Source of the DNA: JBAYHA01 sp041666425
Lineage (GTDB): Bacteria; Patescibacteriota; Patescibacteriia; UBA11705; JABHMO01
Reading direction: 5' to 3'
Assembly (NCBI GenBank): GCA_041666425.1
Contig: JBAYHA010000004.1
Coordinates: forward strand, 1-29,919
Length of the DNA stretch: 29,919 bases
Shown: piece after piece, positions 16,715 to 22,476 of the stretch
Layout of the letters: the number at the start of each line of letters is the position of its first letter
How positions within the stretch are numbered: the first letter of the stretch is position 1
Made by a program: the position numbers and the translations under genes
Notes under the pieces: generated by a model
What the model was told of the DNA's origin: nothing
Seen by the model: the letters and a program-made list of their open reading frames with translations, nothing else
Database searches by the model: none

Positions 16715-17047
16715 ATGAACCATAGTTTTTTTGTTTTTCCTTCGGTGGTGGCTTTTTGTATGTTTTTTGCTATTCTTGGTGTTGTTGACAATGAAAGGAA
16801 AGATGAAATCGGGAAATCGGAGTGGTCAAAAAAGATAGAAATATTGGAACAAGAAAATAAAAGAGCAAAAGAAGAAAATGGTTATTATTTCAATTTTTGC
16901 CAACAACGGCGATCGGCAGTAGAACTTCTTGGTGACAAGAAAGTTCTTGAAGATTGTTGTCGTTGTGAGGTGATTGTGGATATGTCCACCGGAGAAAAAA
17001 TCAATAATTGCACTTACAAAGTGGTGCGGTTTCAGGAAGTAAAGTAG
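16715..17047 (+). CDS. Small membrane-anchored coiled-coil protein, similar in plan to its upstream neighbour
   Basis: The family is unknown. The 110-aa product has a hydrophobic N-terminal segment (MNHSFFVFPSVVAFCMFFAILGVV in two pieces), a charged helical region (KKIEILEQENKRAKEENGYY), then cysteines in NFCQQ, EDCCRCEV and NNCTYK. The last part, CEVIVDMSTGEKINNCTYKVV, looks like a small beta hairpin held by Cys. ATG follows the upstream stop by 1 nt with SD TGGAGGAA. The common plan with the upstream protein suggests an ancient duplication or a heteromeric pair. Confidence 0.7.
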   Translation: MNHSFFVFPSVVAFCMFFAILGVVDNERKDEIGKSEWSKKIEILEQENKRAKEENGYYFNFCQQRRSAVELLGDKKVLEDCCRCEVIVDMSTGEKINNCTYKVVRFQEVK

Positions 17048-17069
17048 TTTTATTATAATGGAGGAGAGC

Positions 17070-17249
17070 ATGAATAAGTTTACCTTGTTCTGGTCGGATG
17101 GAAAAAGACAAGTTGTTGAAGGTAAAGACCTTGCGGATGCTTGTCTGCGGGCGGGTATTCAAGTAGGTGCTTTTGTAGCACTGGCGTTTTTCTTGACAGG
17201 GGAGGATTACTCTTATGAGTGGAAAGATAAAAAGTGGCAGAAGAAATAA
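17070..17249 (+). CDS. Small MNKFTLFW-type single-domain protein
   Basis: This 59-aa product starts MNKFTLFWSDGKRQVVEGKD and ends EWKDKKWQKK. It is nearly identical over its first about 30 residues to the 128-aa protein at 19562, which has two such units. Here one unit appears to join the N-terminal half of unit 1 with the C-terminal half of unit 2, as expected from an internal deletion (or the reverse, a duplication in the other copy). ATG 17070 has a perfect SD, GGAGGAGA. An upstream in-frame ATG at 17058 overlaps that SD and is rejected. The function is unknown. It is likely a small cytoplasmic beta-rich domain. Confidence 0.7.
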   Translation: MNKFTLFWSDGKRQVVEGKDLADACLRAGIQVGAFVALAFFLTGEDYSYEWKDKKWQKK

Positions 17250-17258
17250 CTGTCACAG

Positions 17259-17347
17259 CTCCGTGTCAAACTTGGCGCAGAGTTTTTAATTTATTTTGAT
17301 TTGAAAAGAAAAGTAAAATCGGCTTTTAAAGAAGAGTCGATTTTTTG
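17259..17347 (+). terminator. Two tandem terminators (copy 1)
   Basis: Hairpin 1 is CTCCGTG/CGCAGAG (17259-17265, 17276-17282) followed by TTTTTAAT. Hairpin 2 is AATCGGCT/AGTCGATT (17317-17324, 17335-17342) followed by TTTTTTG. Both are repeated after the paralogue at 19958-20050. There hairpin 2 has a C-G pair where this copy has U-G, so pairing is preserved. Confidence 0.8.
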
Positions 17348-17398
17348 TTTTTTAAAATTTTGTGATATGCTTAATTTAGAATTACTTTGTAAACAGCT

Positions 17399-17893
17399 AT
17401 GTCTCAAATTAACGAAAAAAAATATCAAGAGGTTATTCTTTATCTTGCCGAGAAACTTGGTGGTGAAATTAAAGGCAAGAAAAAATTAGCAAAATTATTG
17501 TATTTTGTGGATTTTGACTTTTATGAAAAGTATGAAAAATCTTTGACCGGAGATATTTACAAAGCCTTACCGATGGGGCCATTTCCGATTACCATGGAAA
17601 AGATTTTGTTGGATTTGGCAAAACAAGACAAAATTATTATTAGCAATATTCAGGAACGAGATGACTATAATCCGACGGAAATTTATCATAGCACAGAAAA
17701 ACTTAACAATAATCTTTCTGTTGAAGAAAAACAAATTTTGGATCAAGTTATTTTAAAATATGGCAATTTGTCGGGCAAACAATTGGAAGATTTGACTCAT
17801 GCCGAAGCTCCATATATTGGCACAGAACCAAATGCTGAGATTGCTTACGAGTTAGCGTTTTACCGAGGTAGTAATTCTTGCGAAAATGCTTAA
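17399..17893 (+). CDS. Panacea-domain (SocA-like, DUF4065) putative antitoxin
   Basis: This 164-aa protein matches the Panacea/SocA-like pattern: an early helix and KKLAKLLYFVDFDFYEKYEKSLTGD, then YKALPMGPFPITM, the typical G/A-x-x-x-G-P core, and a C-terminal LSGKQLEDLTHAEAPY helix-turn-like stretch. Panacea proteins are established antitoxins that neutralise many unrelated toxin folds (PanA of PanAT pairs). The next gene overlaps by 8 nt and is small, basic and RelE-like, which is the usual layout with the antitoxin first. ATG 17399 has no clear SD. The pair sits between the tandem terminators and the 91-nt element, where the second copy of this segment (near 20050-20075) has nothing. Confidence 0.82.
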   Translation: MSQINEKKYQEVILYLAEKLGGEIKGKKKLAKLLYFVDFDFYEKYEKSLTGDIYKALPMGPFPITMEKILLDLAKQDKIIISNIQERDDYNPTEIYHSTEKLNNNLSVEEKQILDQVILKYGNLSGKQLEDLTHAEAPYIGTEPNAEIAYELAFYRGSNSCENA

Positions 17894-18251
17894 TTTCATT
17901 TTTCATTCTCAATTCCAAAAGGATGCCGAAAGTTTAAAACGGAGGTTTCCTTTTTTTGATTCTGGATTGGAATCTTTCAAAAAAATTTGCCAAGTTCATT
18001 TTGATTCAATTAATCCGAGGCAAGTAATCGCTCCAGGCAAATTACATCGAGTTAAATGTTTAGAAAATTTTACAATTTGGAAAGTGGAATTAGCCATAAA
18101 AAATTTACGCGCCAATCAATTCCCAAGAATTTGGTTTTTGGTAAAAAATGATACAATAAATTTTCTTTGTATCAAGACACATATTGATAATTATGATAAT
18201 AATGAAATTGATCGAAAAGCAGAAGTCTTGGCATTAGAAAATTTAATTTAG
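17886..18251 (+). CDS. Putative toxin, RelE/HigB-like small protein paired with the Panacea gene
   Basis: This 121-aa product is rich in basic and aromatic residues. Its strand order (KLHRVKCLENFTIWKVELAIK, then PRIWFLVKNDTINFLCIKTH) resembles RelE/ParE-type toxins, where a central Arg/Lys-rich beta sheet ends in a strand followed by a short helix. It overlaps the antitoxin gene by 8 nt in a different frame, so the two are probably translationally coupled. The assignment rests mainly on context and fold pattern; no catalytic set can be fixed. If it is of the RelE type it would cleave mRNA at the ribosome. Confidence 0.6.
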   Translation: MLNFIFHSQFQKDAESLKRRFPFFDSGLESFKKICQVHFDSINPRQVIAPGKLHRVKCLENFTIWKVELAIKNLRANQFPRIWFLVKNDTINFLCIKTHIDNYDNNEIDRKAEVLALENLI

Positions 18252-18282
18252 CAATAAAAATATATTTTAAAAAATAAAAAAT

Positions 18283-18373
18283 CCCTGTCATGCGACCATA
18301 TCATGCGATATGGTTTCCATATTATCCGATATGGTTTTTGACAGGGTATTGCCTCGAACAATTTTGTTCGGGG
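18283..18373. repeat. 91-nt multi-hairpin element, copy 1
   Basis: An outer stem CCCTGTCA/TGACAGGG (18283-18290, 18339-18346) encloses two look-alike hairpins, ACCATATC-ATGC-GATATGGT (18295-18314) and CCATATT-ATCC-GATATGG (18317-18334). A third hairpin follows, CCTCGAACA-ATTT-TGTTCGGGG (18352-18373). Copy 2 is at 20078-20168 with five differences. T-rich tracts lie outside both ends, so it can terminate transcripts from either side. It lies between the toxin gene and the convergent mini-ORF at 18386-18499. Confidence 0.85.
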
Positions 18374-18385
18374 ATTTTGCGTTGA

Positions 18386-18499
18386 TCAAAAATTATAGAT
18401 TCTTGTTTGTTTCCATGATTCTTGTTCTTTTTGAAAAAGAAATTTTTCAGTAATTGAGGAAATCAAGGCATTTATTTCGGAATTATTTTGCTCGGACAT
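18386..18499 (-). CDS. 37-aa mini-ORF, deletion derivative of the 20188-20802 gene
   Basis: ATG at 18499 follows the same SD and leader as the minus gene at 20802 (TTGGAGAAAAAAATG, with about 50 nt of shared sequence upstream). The peptide begins MSEQNNSEINALISSITEK, loosely like MSDEKINKLKQILEAISEK. It ends just before the 91-nt element with TATAATTTTTGATC-like sequence, also found at the end of the longer gene. The middle of that gene is missing. It may be a relic or an expressed small protein; the intact frame and SD are all that supports translation. Confidence 0.45.
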   Translation of the reverse strand: MSEQNNSEINALISSITEKFLFQKEQESWKQTRIYNF

Positions 18500-18572
18500 T
18501 TTTTTCTCCAAGGTTAGCGGTCAAAGAACAGAACGACTAATTCAACCTATCATTTTATCTATAGGAATGCAA
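18500..18572 (-). promoter_or_regulatory. Leader and promoter of the mini-ORF (copy of the one at 20803-20874)
   Basis: On the minus strand TTGCAT (18572-18567), 17 nt, and TAGGTT (18549-18544) preceded by TGA form a weak promoter. A leader with GTTCTTTGACCGCTAACC and then GGAG follows. The leader is identical to copy 2 over about 50 nt; the -35 region differs, and copy 2 has TTGACA. Confidence 0.55.
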
Positions 18573-18652
18573 TCATTGGATATAATTTTTAGTAAATGTC
18601 AAAACACGAACAGCTATATATTGTTTAAAATTAGATAAAAATGCTACTGATG

Positions 18653-18710
18653 TTGACATTCTCGCCAAAAATTGGTATAATTTTAAGTTAGTACTTTGAC
18701 AATTTTAACG
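18653..18710 (+). promoter_or_regulatory. Perfect consensus promoter plus conserved CTTTGACA leader
   Basis: TTGACA (18653-18658), 17 nt, TATAAT (18676-18681), with TGG before the -10. The leader GTTAGTACTTTGACAATTTT then AACG repeats the one at 16226-16248. The SD AGGAGGT is at 18719-18725. Confidence 0.9.
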
Positions 18711-18729
18711 TTGCAATAGGAGGTCCAAA

Positions 18730-19509
18730 ATGATTGGTTTGAGTTTGAGTCAAGGATGTTATCAACGATGTGAGCAAAGACAAGTTCTTACTCATGCTCA
18801 AAAATTGCAATTAAAACAATTGCTTTTGCTCGAGCAAAAGCTAAAGCATGCTGAATTTCCATATCCTGTTAAAGGTCTTGAAGGAATGCTAATAGCGCAT
18901 GAGGTTCTTCAAGAAAGAGGTGCTGTCGGTGTTTTAATTGGTGGACTGGCGGAAGCGGTTTGGAATCAACGAAGAAAACCGCAAGATTTAGAAAATCATA
19001 AAGATGTGGATGTGGCAGTTTTGGATGATCATTTTCAACTGGATGGAAAATTTGAGAGAGGCGTGGATTGGTGGATTCCGCAAAGTGGTAAAATTACCCT
19101 GAGGTATGAAGCGAGTGTTGTCGAAGGCGTTCAGAAAAGATGGTTTGTAAATGGCAATGGAGTTGTTTTATCTTTTGGAATAAATAAAAATATGGAATTA
19201 AAAGCGGGACTATACATTCCCGATTCGGAATGGGTTGTTGATATGAGAGAATATGAAGCGCAATCAAATGTTGCTTTTGGCAGAGTGTCAGTGGAATTTG
19301 ATGATGATGTTTTTGAAAAGTTTCGGGACAAAGTAAAAGAAAGAGTAAAAACAAACTTGCCAAAATTTGTCAGAGAAGCCTTTTCTGGTTATCTTTTATC
19401 TTCGCAATACGAAGAAGATTGGAACACTTGTAATGCTGTTGTCTTGGAAGAATTTGATTTGGCAACGGTTGTTGCAATTAATGGGTCTGAAAGTACGGAA
19501 TCACCGTGA
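18730..19509 (+). CDS. Hypothetical protein with nucleotidyltransferase-like core
   Basis: The 259-aa product has a Gln/Leu-rich N-terminal helix region (CYQRCEQRQVLTHAQKLQLKQ) and then VLIGGLAEAVWNQRR followed by HKDVDVAVLDD. The GG-x(n)-R-x(n)-D-x-D pattern resembles the nucleotidyltransferase superfamily used by MNT/AbiEii-like proteins. The rest has no motif I recognise and ends in a low-similarity tail. A perfect promoter and a strong SD (AGGAGGT) imply high expression. It is followed by the MNKFTLFW-type gene 52 nt downstream, possibly in one transcript. The N-terminal Q-rich helix looks a little like sigma-54 region I, but nothing else supports that. Confidence 0.55.
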   Translation: MIGLSLSQGCYQRCEQRQVLTHAQKLQLKQLLLLEQKLKHAEFPYPVKGLEGMLIAHEVLQERGAVGVLIGGLAEAVWNQRRKPQDLENHKDVDVAVLDDHFQLDGKFERGVDWWIPQSGKITLRYEASVVEGVQKRWFVNGNGVVLSFGINKNMELKAGLYIPDSEWVVDMREYEAQSNVAFGRVSVEFDDDVFEKFRDKVKERVKTNLPKFVREAFSGYLLSSQYEEDWNTCNAVVLEEFDLATVVAINGSESTESP

Positions 19510-19561
19510 CGTCATGTTTTTATAGTTCGAACTATGTTGAAAATAACTAATGGAGGACGCG

Positions 19562-19948
19562 ATGAATAAGTTTACCTTGTTCTGGTCGGATGGAAAAAGA
19601 CAAGTTGTTGAAGGTAAAGACTTTGCGGATGCTTGTCTGCGGGCGGGTATTCAACAAGGTGCTTTTTTCGCAATGGATTTTATGGATAATGGAGATATTG
19701 ATTCTCATGAATTTATTAACGGAAAATGGTATAAGCGAAAGGACTTATTGCCATGGATATTGGCTGGCGGGATGAGCGTTTGGACGTTGTATTATTTGAC
19801 TGGGAAAAAGCAGAGAATAGTCGGTGTGAATTTTTCTGACGCTTGTCGGCGTGCGAAATTGGAATTTGACCAAGATCTTATTGCGGTTTTGGTTGAAAAA
19901 GATGATAATTCGTATCAATGGGATGGAAAGAAATGGCAGAAGAAATAA
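19562..19948 (+). CDS. MNKFTLFW-type protein with two tandem units
   Basis: The 128-aa product holds two related units of about 55-60 residues. Unit 1 is FTLFWSDGKRQVVEG, then DFADACLRAGI, ending FINGKWYKRK. Unit 2 is WTLYYLTGKKQRIVG, then NFSDACRRAKL, ending WDGKKWQKK. The shared pattern is a two-strand start ending GKxQ-x-V-x-G, a DAC-x-RA helix and a W-x-G-K-x-W end. The 59-aa paralogue at 17070 has one unit made from the two ends. SD TGGAGGACG precedes ATG 19562 at a normal distance. Tandem terminators follow. The family is not one I know. Confidence 0.72.
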   Translation: MNKFTLFWSDGKRQVVEGKDFADACLRAGIQQGAFFAMDFMDNGDIDSHEFINGKWYKRKDLLPWILAGGMSVWTLYYLTGKKQRIVGVNFSDACRRAKLEFDQDLIAVLVEKDDNSYQWDGKKWQKK

Positions 19949-19957
19949 TTGCCACAG

Positions 19958-20050
19958 CTCCGCGTCAAATTTGGCGCGGAGTTTTTAATTATATTTTTAT
20001 AATGAATAATGGAAAGTTAAATCGGCTTACAAAGAAGAGCCGATTTTTTT
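19958..20050 (+). terminator. Two tandem terminators (copy 2)
   Basis: Hairpin 1 is CTCCGCG/CGCGGAG (19958-19964, 19975-19981) followed by TTTTTAATT. Hairpin 2 is AATCGGCT/AGCCGATT (20020-20027, 20038-20045) followed by TTTTTT. Both are better paired than in copy 1. Confidence 0.88.
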
Positions 20051-20077
20051 GTATAAAAATTTTTTTAAATAAAAAAT

Positions 20078-20168
20078 CCCTGTCATACGACCATATCATG
20101 CGATATGGTTTCCATATCATCCGATATGGTTTTTAACAGGGCATTGCCTCGAACAGTTTTGTTCGGGG
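20078..20168. repeat. 91-nt multi-hairpin element, copy 2
   Basis: It has the same architecture and length as the copy at 18283. The outer stem has one change (TAACAGGG), which is a mismatch on plus-strand RNA but a G-U pair on minus-strand RNA. The second inner hairpin gains a full C-G closing pair. On the plus side it ends in ATTTTGTTTTTTTTT; on the minus side the outer stem is followed by ATTTTTTATTT. It lies between the convergent ends of the 19562 gene and the minus gene 20188-20802. Confidence 0.87.
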
Positions 20169-20187
20169 ATTTTGTTTTTTTTTAGTA

Positions 20188-20802
20188 TTAATCAAAAATT
20201 ATTTTTTTGATCCATTCATTATTATTTTTAAAAAAGAGGATCTTTTTGTCTCTACGAGCTAGTAAACCGGAGCTTGTGTCTCTGGGAAGTAATTGAAAAA
20301 TAAATGCTTTACAATCATCCGGCAATAAGTTATGTTTTTTCAAAAAGTCAATTGCGTCAAATCTTTCTACATTCAGAACTGATTCAAAAACCATTTCGTA
20401 ATATTCAGGATTCCATTCTCCATTATCCAACCTAGAATAAATCAATAGATCATCGGCAGACGGTTCTTCTTTTTCTATTTCTTGTGTAATGCTTTTATCT
20501 GTGGCTATTGATTTTTTCTTTATTCTGATACAGATCTTTTCTGGTTGTTTATCATAACAAAAAATATTCAGAGAAAAATACATTTGTGCGACTTGCAAAA
20601 ACATTTTCTGAAAATCATTTAAATCATTTGACAACTCGAGATCTAATAGCATTCCTGAGGAAAGTTGTTGTAGTTCTTCATTTAATTTGTCAATTTCAGA
20701 TTTAATTTCCGCTCTTTTTTTTGAGATTTCTTCCTTGCGCAGTTCTTTTTCTGAGATGGCTTCAAGAATTTGTTTTAATTTATTGATTTTTTCATCAGAC
20801 AT
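20188..20802 (-). CDS. Hypothetical coiled-coil protein divergent from hrcA
   Basis: I do not recognise a family. The 204-aa product begins MSDEKINKLKQILEAISEKEL and has a coiled-coil stretch over residues of about 1-55, then a mixed alpha/beta part with a low-complexity acidic segment (IEKEEPSADDLLIYSRLDN) and a hydrophobic C-terminus (KKILFFKNNNEWIKK). ATG 20802 has SD TTGGAG at 6 nt; a TTG at 20814 overlaps the SD and is rejected. Its promoter is back to back with that of hrcA with the CIRCE operator between, so HrcA control is possible. The mini-ORF at 18386 keeps only its two ends. Confidence 0.65.
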   Translation of the reverse strand: MSDEKINKLKQILEAISEKELRKEEISKKRAEIKSEIDKLNEELQQLSSGMLLDLELSNDLNDFQKMFLQVAQMYFSLNIFCYDKQPEKICIRIKKKSIATDKSITQEIEKEEPSADDLLIYSRLDNGEWNPEYYEMVFESVLNVERFDAIDFLKKHNLLPDDCKAFIFQLLPRDTSSGLLARRDKKILFFKNNNEWIKKIIFD

Positions 20803-20846
20803 TTTTTTCTCCAAGGTTAGCGGTCAAAGAACAGAACGACTAATTC

Positions 20847-20874
20847 AACCTATCATTTTAGCGAAAATTGTCAA
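20847..20874 (-). promoter_or_regulatory. Promoter of the minus-strand gene divergent from hrcA
   Basis: On the minus strand TTGACA (20874-20869), 16 nt, then TAGGTT (20852-20847) preceded by TGA. The -35 edge is 3 nt from the CIRCE left arm. Confidence 0.6.
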
Positions 20875-20877
20875 TAG

Positions 20878-20904
20878 TTAGCACTCCCCTTGACAGACTG
20901 CTAA
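20878..20904. promoter_or_regulatory. CIRCE operator (HrcA-binding)
   Basis: TTAGCACTC (20878-20886), 9-nt spacer, GACTGCTAA (20896-20904). This is the classical TTAGCACTC-N9-GAGTGCTAA inverted repeat with one mismatch in the right arm. The spacer contains the TTGACA -35 of hrcA, so bound HrcA should block RNA polymerase. No second CIRCE was seen before grpE, hsp20, dnaK or dnaJ. Confidence 0.95.
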
Positions 20905-20919
20905 TACAAGTTTTATAAT
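20890..20919 (+). promoter_or_regulatory. hrcA promoter overlapping CIRCE
   Basis: TTGACA (20890-20895), 18 nt, TATAAT (20914-20919), about 24 nt before ATG 20944. The leader would be under 20 nt and has no SD. Confidence 0.88.
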
Positions 20920-20943
20920 TGATTTGAAAGTAAATTTTGTCCT

Positions 20944-21612
20944 ATGCTCAGTCAAAGACAGCAAAAAATATTGCAAGTTTTGGTGGAGAGCTTTGTCGAG
21001 GAAGCCGTTCCGGTAGCTTCGCAATTTTTGGCCAAGAAAATTGCCGATTTTGAAGTGGTCAGTCCGGCGACAATTCGTAATGATTTGGCTGCGCTCGAAA
21101 AGGAAAATTTGATTGTCCAACCGCATACTTCGGCCGGGCGAATTCCAACCGAAAAAGGTTATCGATTTTATGTGGATAACTTTTTGCAAAAAGATTTAGC
21201 GACTAGATGTACTTTTTCAAATGATTTAAAAATTTCCGATCGTCAGCAAATAAAAGAGTTGGCCAAGAAGATTGCGGAAATAGTTGATTTGGCGGTGTTG
21301 GTTTCTTTTGGTGGTGATGATAATTATTATACCGGACTGTCTAATTTATTTTCGCAAAAAGAATTTCATGAACAAGAAAAAGTGGTAAACATTTCGGCCT
21401 TGGTGGAAAAGTTTGATAATATCGTTACCAGTATTTTTGAAAGAGATTATTCGGAACCGTTAATTGAAATTGGGGAACAAGGATGTTTTGGCGAAGGCGC
21501 TAGCTTCGTATCAGTAAAAGAAAAAAATATTTTAATTGGCATCTTGGGGCCGATCAGAATGAACTATTCACGTAATTATTGTTTGTTAAAAAAAGTTAAG
21601 GAGATCATTTAG
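20944..21612 (+). CDS. hrcA: Heat-inducible transcription repressor HrcA (short form)
   Basis: HrcA binds CIRCE and represses chaperone genes until heat or misfolded protein relieves it. The N-terminal winged-helix domain is well kept: LSQRQQKILQVLVESFVEE, then VSPATIRNDLAALEKENLI and TSAGRIPTEKGYRFYVD. The C-terminal end ILIGILGPIRMNYSR matches the family's terminal GPxRMDY motif. At 222 aa it is much shorter than the usual about 340 aa, so the central effector/dimerisation part is reduced. Its own promoter overlaps CIRCE, giving autoregulation. No SD is present before the ATG. Downstream lie about 200 nt of repeats and then grpE. Confidence 0.95.
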   Translation: MLSQRQQKILQVLVESFVEEAVPVASQFLAKKIADFEVVSPATIRNDLAALEKENLIVQPHTSAGRIPTEKGYRFYVDNFLQKDLATRCTFSNDLKISDRQQIKELAKKIAEIVDLAVLVSFGGDDNYYTGLSNLFSQKEFHEQEKVVNISALVEKFDNIVTSIFERDYSEPLIEIGEQGCFGEGASFVSVKEKNILIGILGPIRMNYSRNYCLLKKVKEII

Positions 21613-21812
21613 GCTTTTTCAACTGAACAACTGATCCCTCCTTCGCTCTGCGAGCTACGGAAGGGCAAGCAACTGAGCAATGAAGCAACGGAGCAAATTA
21701 ATTAAAAGTAGCGAGTATTGAGTATTAAATATTAAGTGGGGAGAGTCCCGTCACTCCGGATCAAGTCCGGAGTGACGAATAGAAAAAACTTTAAAGCCTT
21801 ATAAACTAATGT
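21613..21812. repeat. hrcA-grpE spacer with CAACTGAGCAA repeats and a 11-bp palindrome
   Basis: The spacer holds CAACTGAGCAATGAAGCAAC plus seven further bases (21670-21696), which matches the 3' end of grpE (22371-22397) at 26 of 27 positions. It also holds a perfect inverted repeat GTCACTCCGGA / TCCGGAGTGAC (21750-21760, 21766-21776). No promoter or gene was found. The palindrome lacks a T-run, so transcription could pass through into grpE. Confidence 0.8.
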
Positions 21813-22409
21813 ATGTTTAAAAAAAAGAACGAAGATAAAGAAACAAAAAAAGAAGTTGACGAAAATGTTGTTTCGGAAAAAGATGAAAATGAAACAGCAA
21901 AAGCGAAAACGGAAGCGGTTGATGAATTAACTTTGACTCAACAAAAATGCGAAGAGTATTTGCACGGTTGGAAAAGAGCGCAAGCTGACTATCAAAATTT
22001 AAAAAAAGAAAATGACAAGGAACGATCGGAATTTATCAAATACGCCAACGCCAATTTATTAACGGAAATTTTACCGGTTTATGACAATTTTAAATCCGCG
22101 TTCCGCCAAATTCCGGAGAATGAAAAAAACAGCGCGTGGGTAATCGGTTTTTCTTATATCAAAAAGCAGTTGGCCGACCTTTTATCTACGAATGGAATAA
22201 CGGAAATAAAAACGGTTGGGGAAAAGTTTGATCATAATTTGCATGAAGCGTTGGAATACCGCGAAACGGACGGTGAAGACGGAATAATTATTGAAGAATT
22301 AAAAGCCGGATATAAATTGAATGAAAAGGTGATTCAGGCTGCGAAGGTGGTGGTGGGGAAGGCAACGGAACAACTGAGCAATGAAGCAACTGAGCAAGGA
22401 GCCAAGTAA
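21813..22409 (+). CDS. grpE: GrpE, DnaK nucleotide-exchange factor
   Basis: This 198-aa protein releases ADP from DnaK. The order is typical: a charged disordered N-terminus (residues of about 1-45), a long coiled coil with WKRAQADYQNLKKENDKER, then the four-helix and beta-wing parts with ILPVYDNFKSAF, GITEIKTVGEKFDHNLHEAL and IIIEELKAGYKLNEKVIQAAKVVVGKA. The last twelve or so residues (ATEQLSNEATEQ) are encoded by a dispersed DNA repeat also found non-coding downstream of hrcA. ATG 21813 has no SD. It probably belongs to the CIRCE-controlled transcript. Confidence 0.96.
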   Translation: MFKKKNEDKETKKEVDENVVSEKDENETAKAKTEAVDELTLTQQKCEEYLHGWKRAQADYQNLKKENDKERSEFIKYANANLLTEILPVYDNFKSAFRQIPENEKNSAWVIGFSYIKKQLADLLSTNGITEIKTVGEKFDHNLHEALEYRETDGEDGIIIEELKAGYKLNEKVIQAAKVVVGKATEQLSNEATEQGAK

Positions 22410-22425
22410 TGGCACGCCCCCATAT

Positions 22426-22450
22426 GTAAGGGCGAAACATCTTTCGCCCC
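22426..22450. repeat. TGTAGGG-type hairpin between grpE and hsp20
   Basis: GGGCGAAA-CATC-TTTCGCCC (22430-22449) preceded by TGTAA. It has the same layout as the hairpins at 16062 and 25021 but a different stem sequence. No T-run follows, so it is not a clear terminator. Confidence 0.7.
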
Positions 22451-22476
22451 GATATTAACAAATAACCAAAAAATTT

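Noticed and set aside
18252..18400. CRISPR-like repeat in the ATATGG region
   Set aside because: Only two inverted hairpins within one element, with no regular spacers or direct-repeat array, and no cas genes nearby.
18730..18900. Sigma-54 region I
   Set aside because: Only the Gln/Leu-rich start is similar; no core-binding or RpoN box follows, and the downstream part looks nucleotidyltransferase-like.
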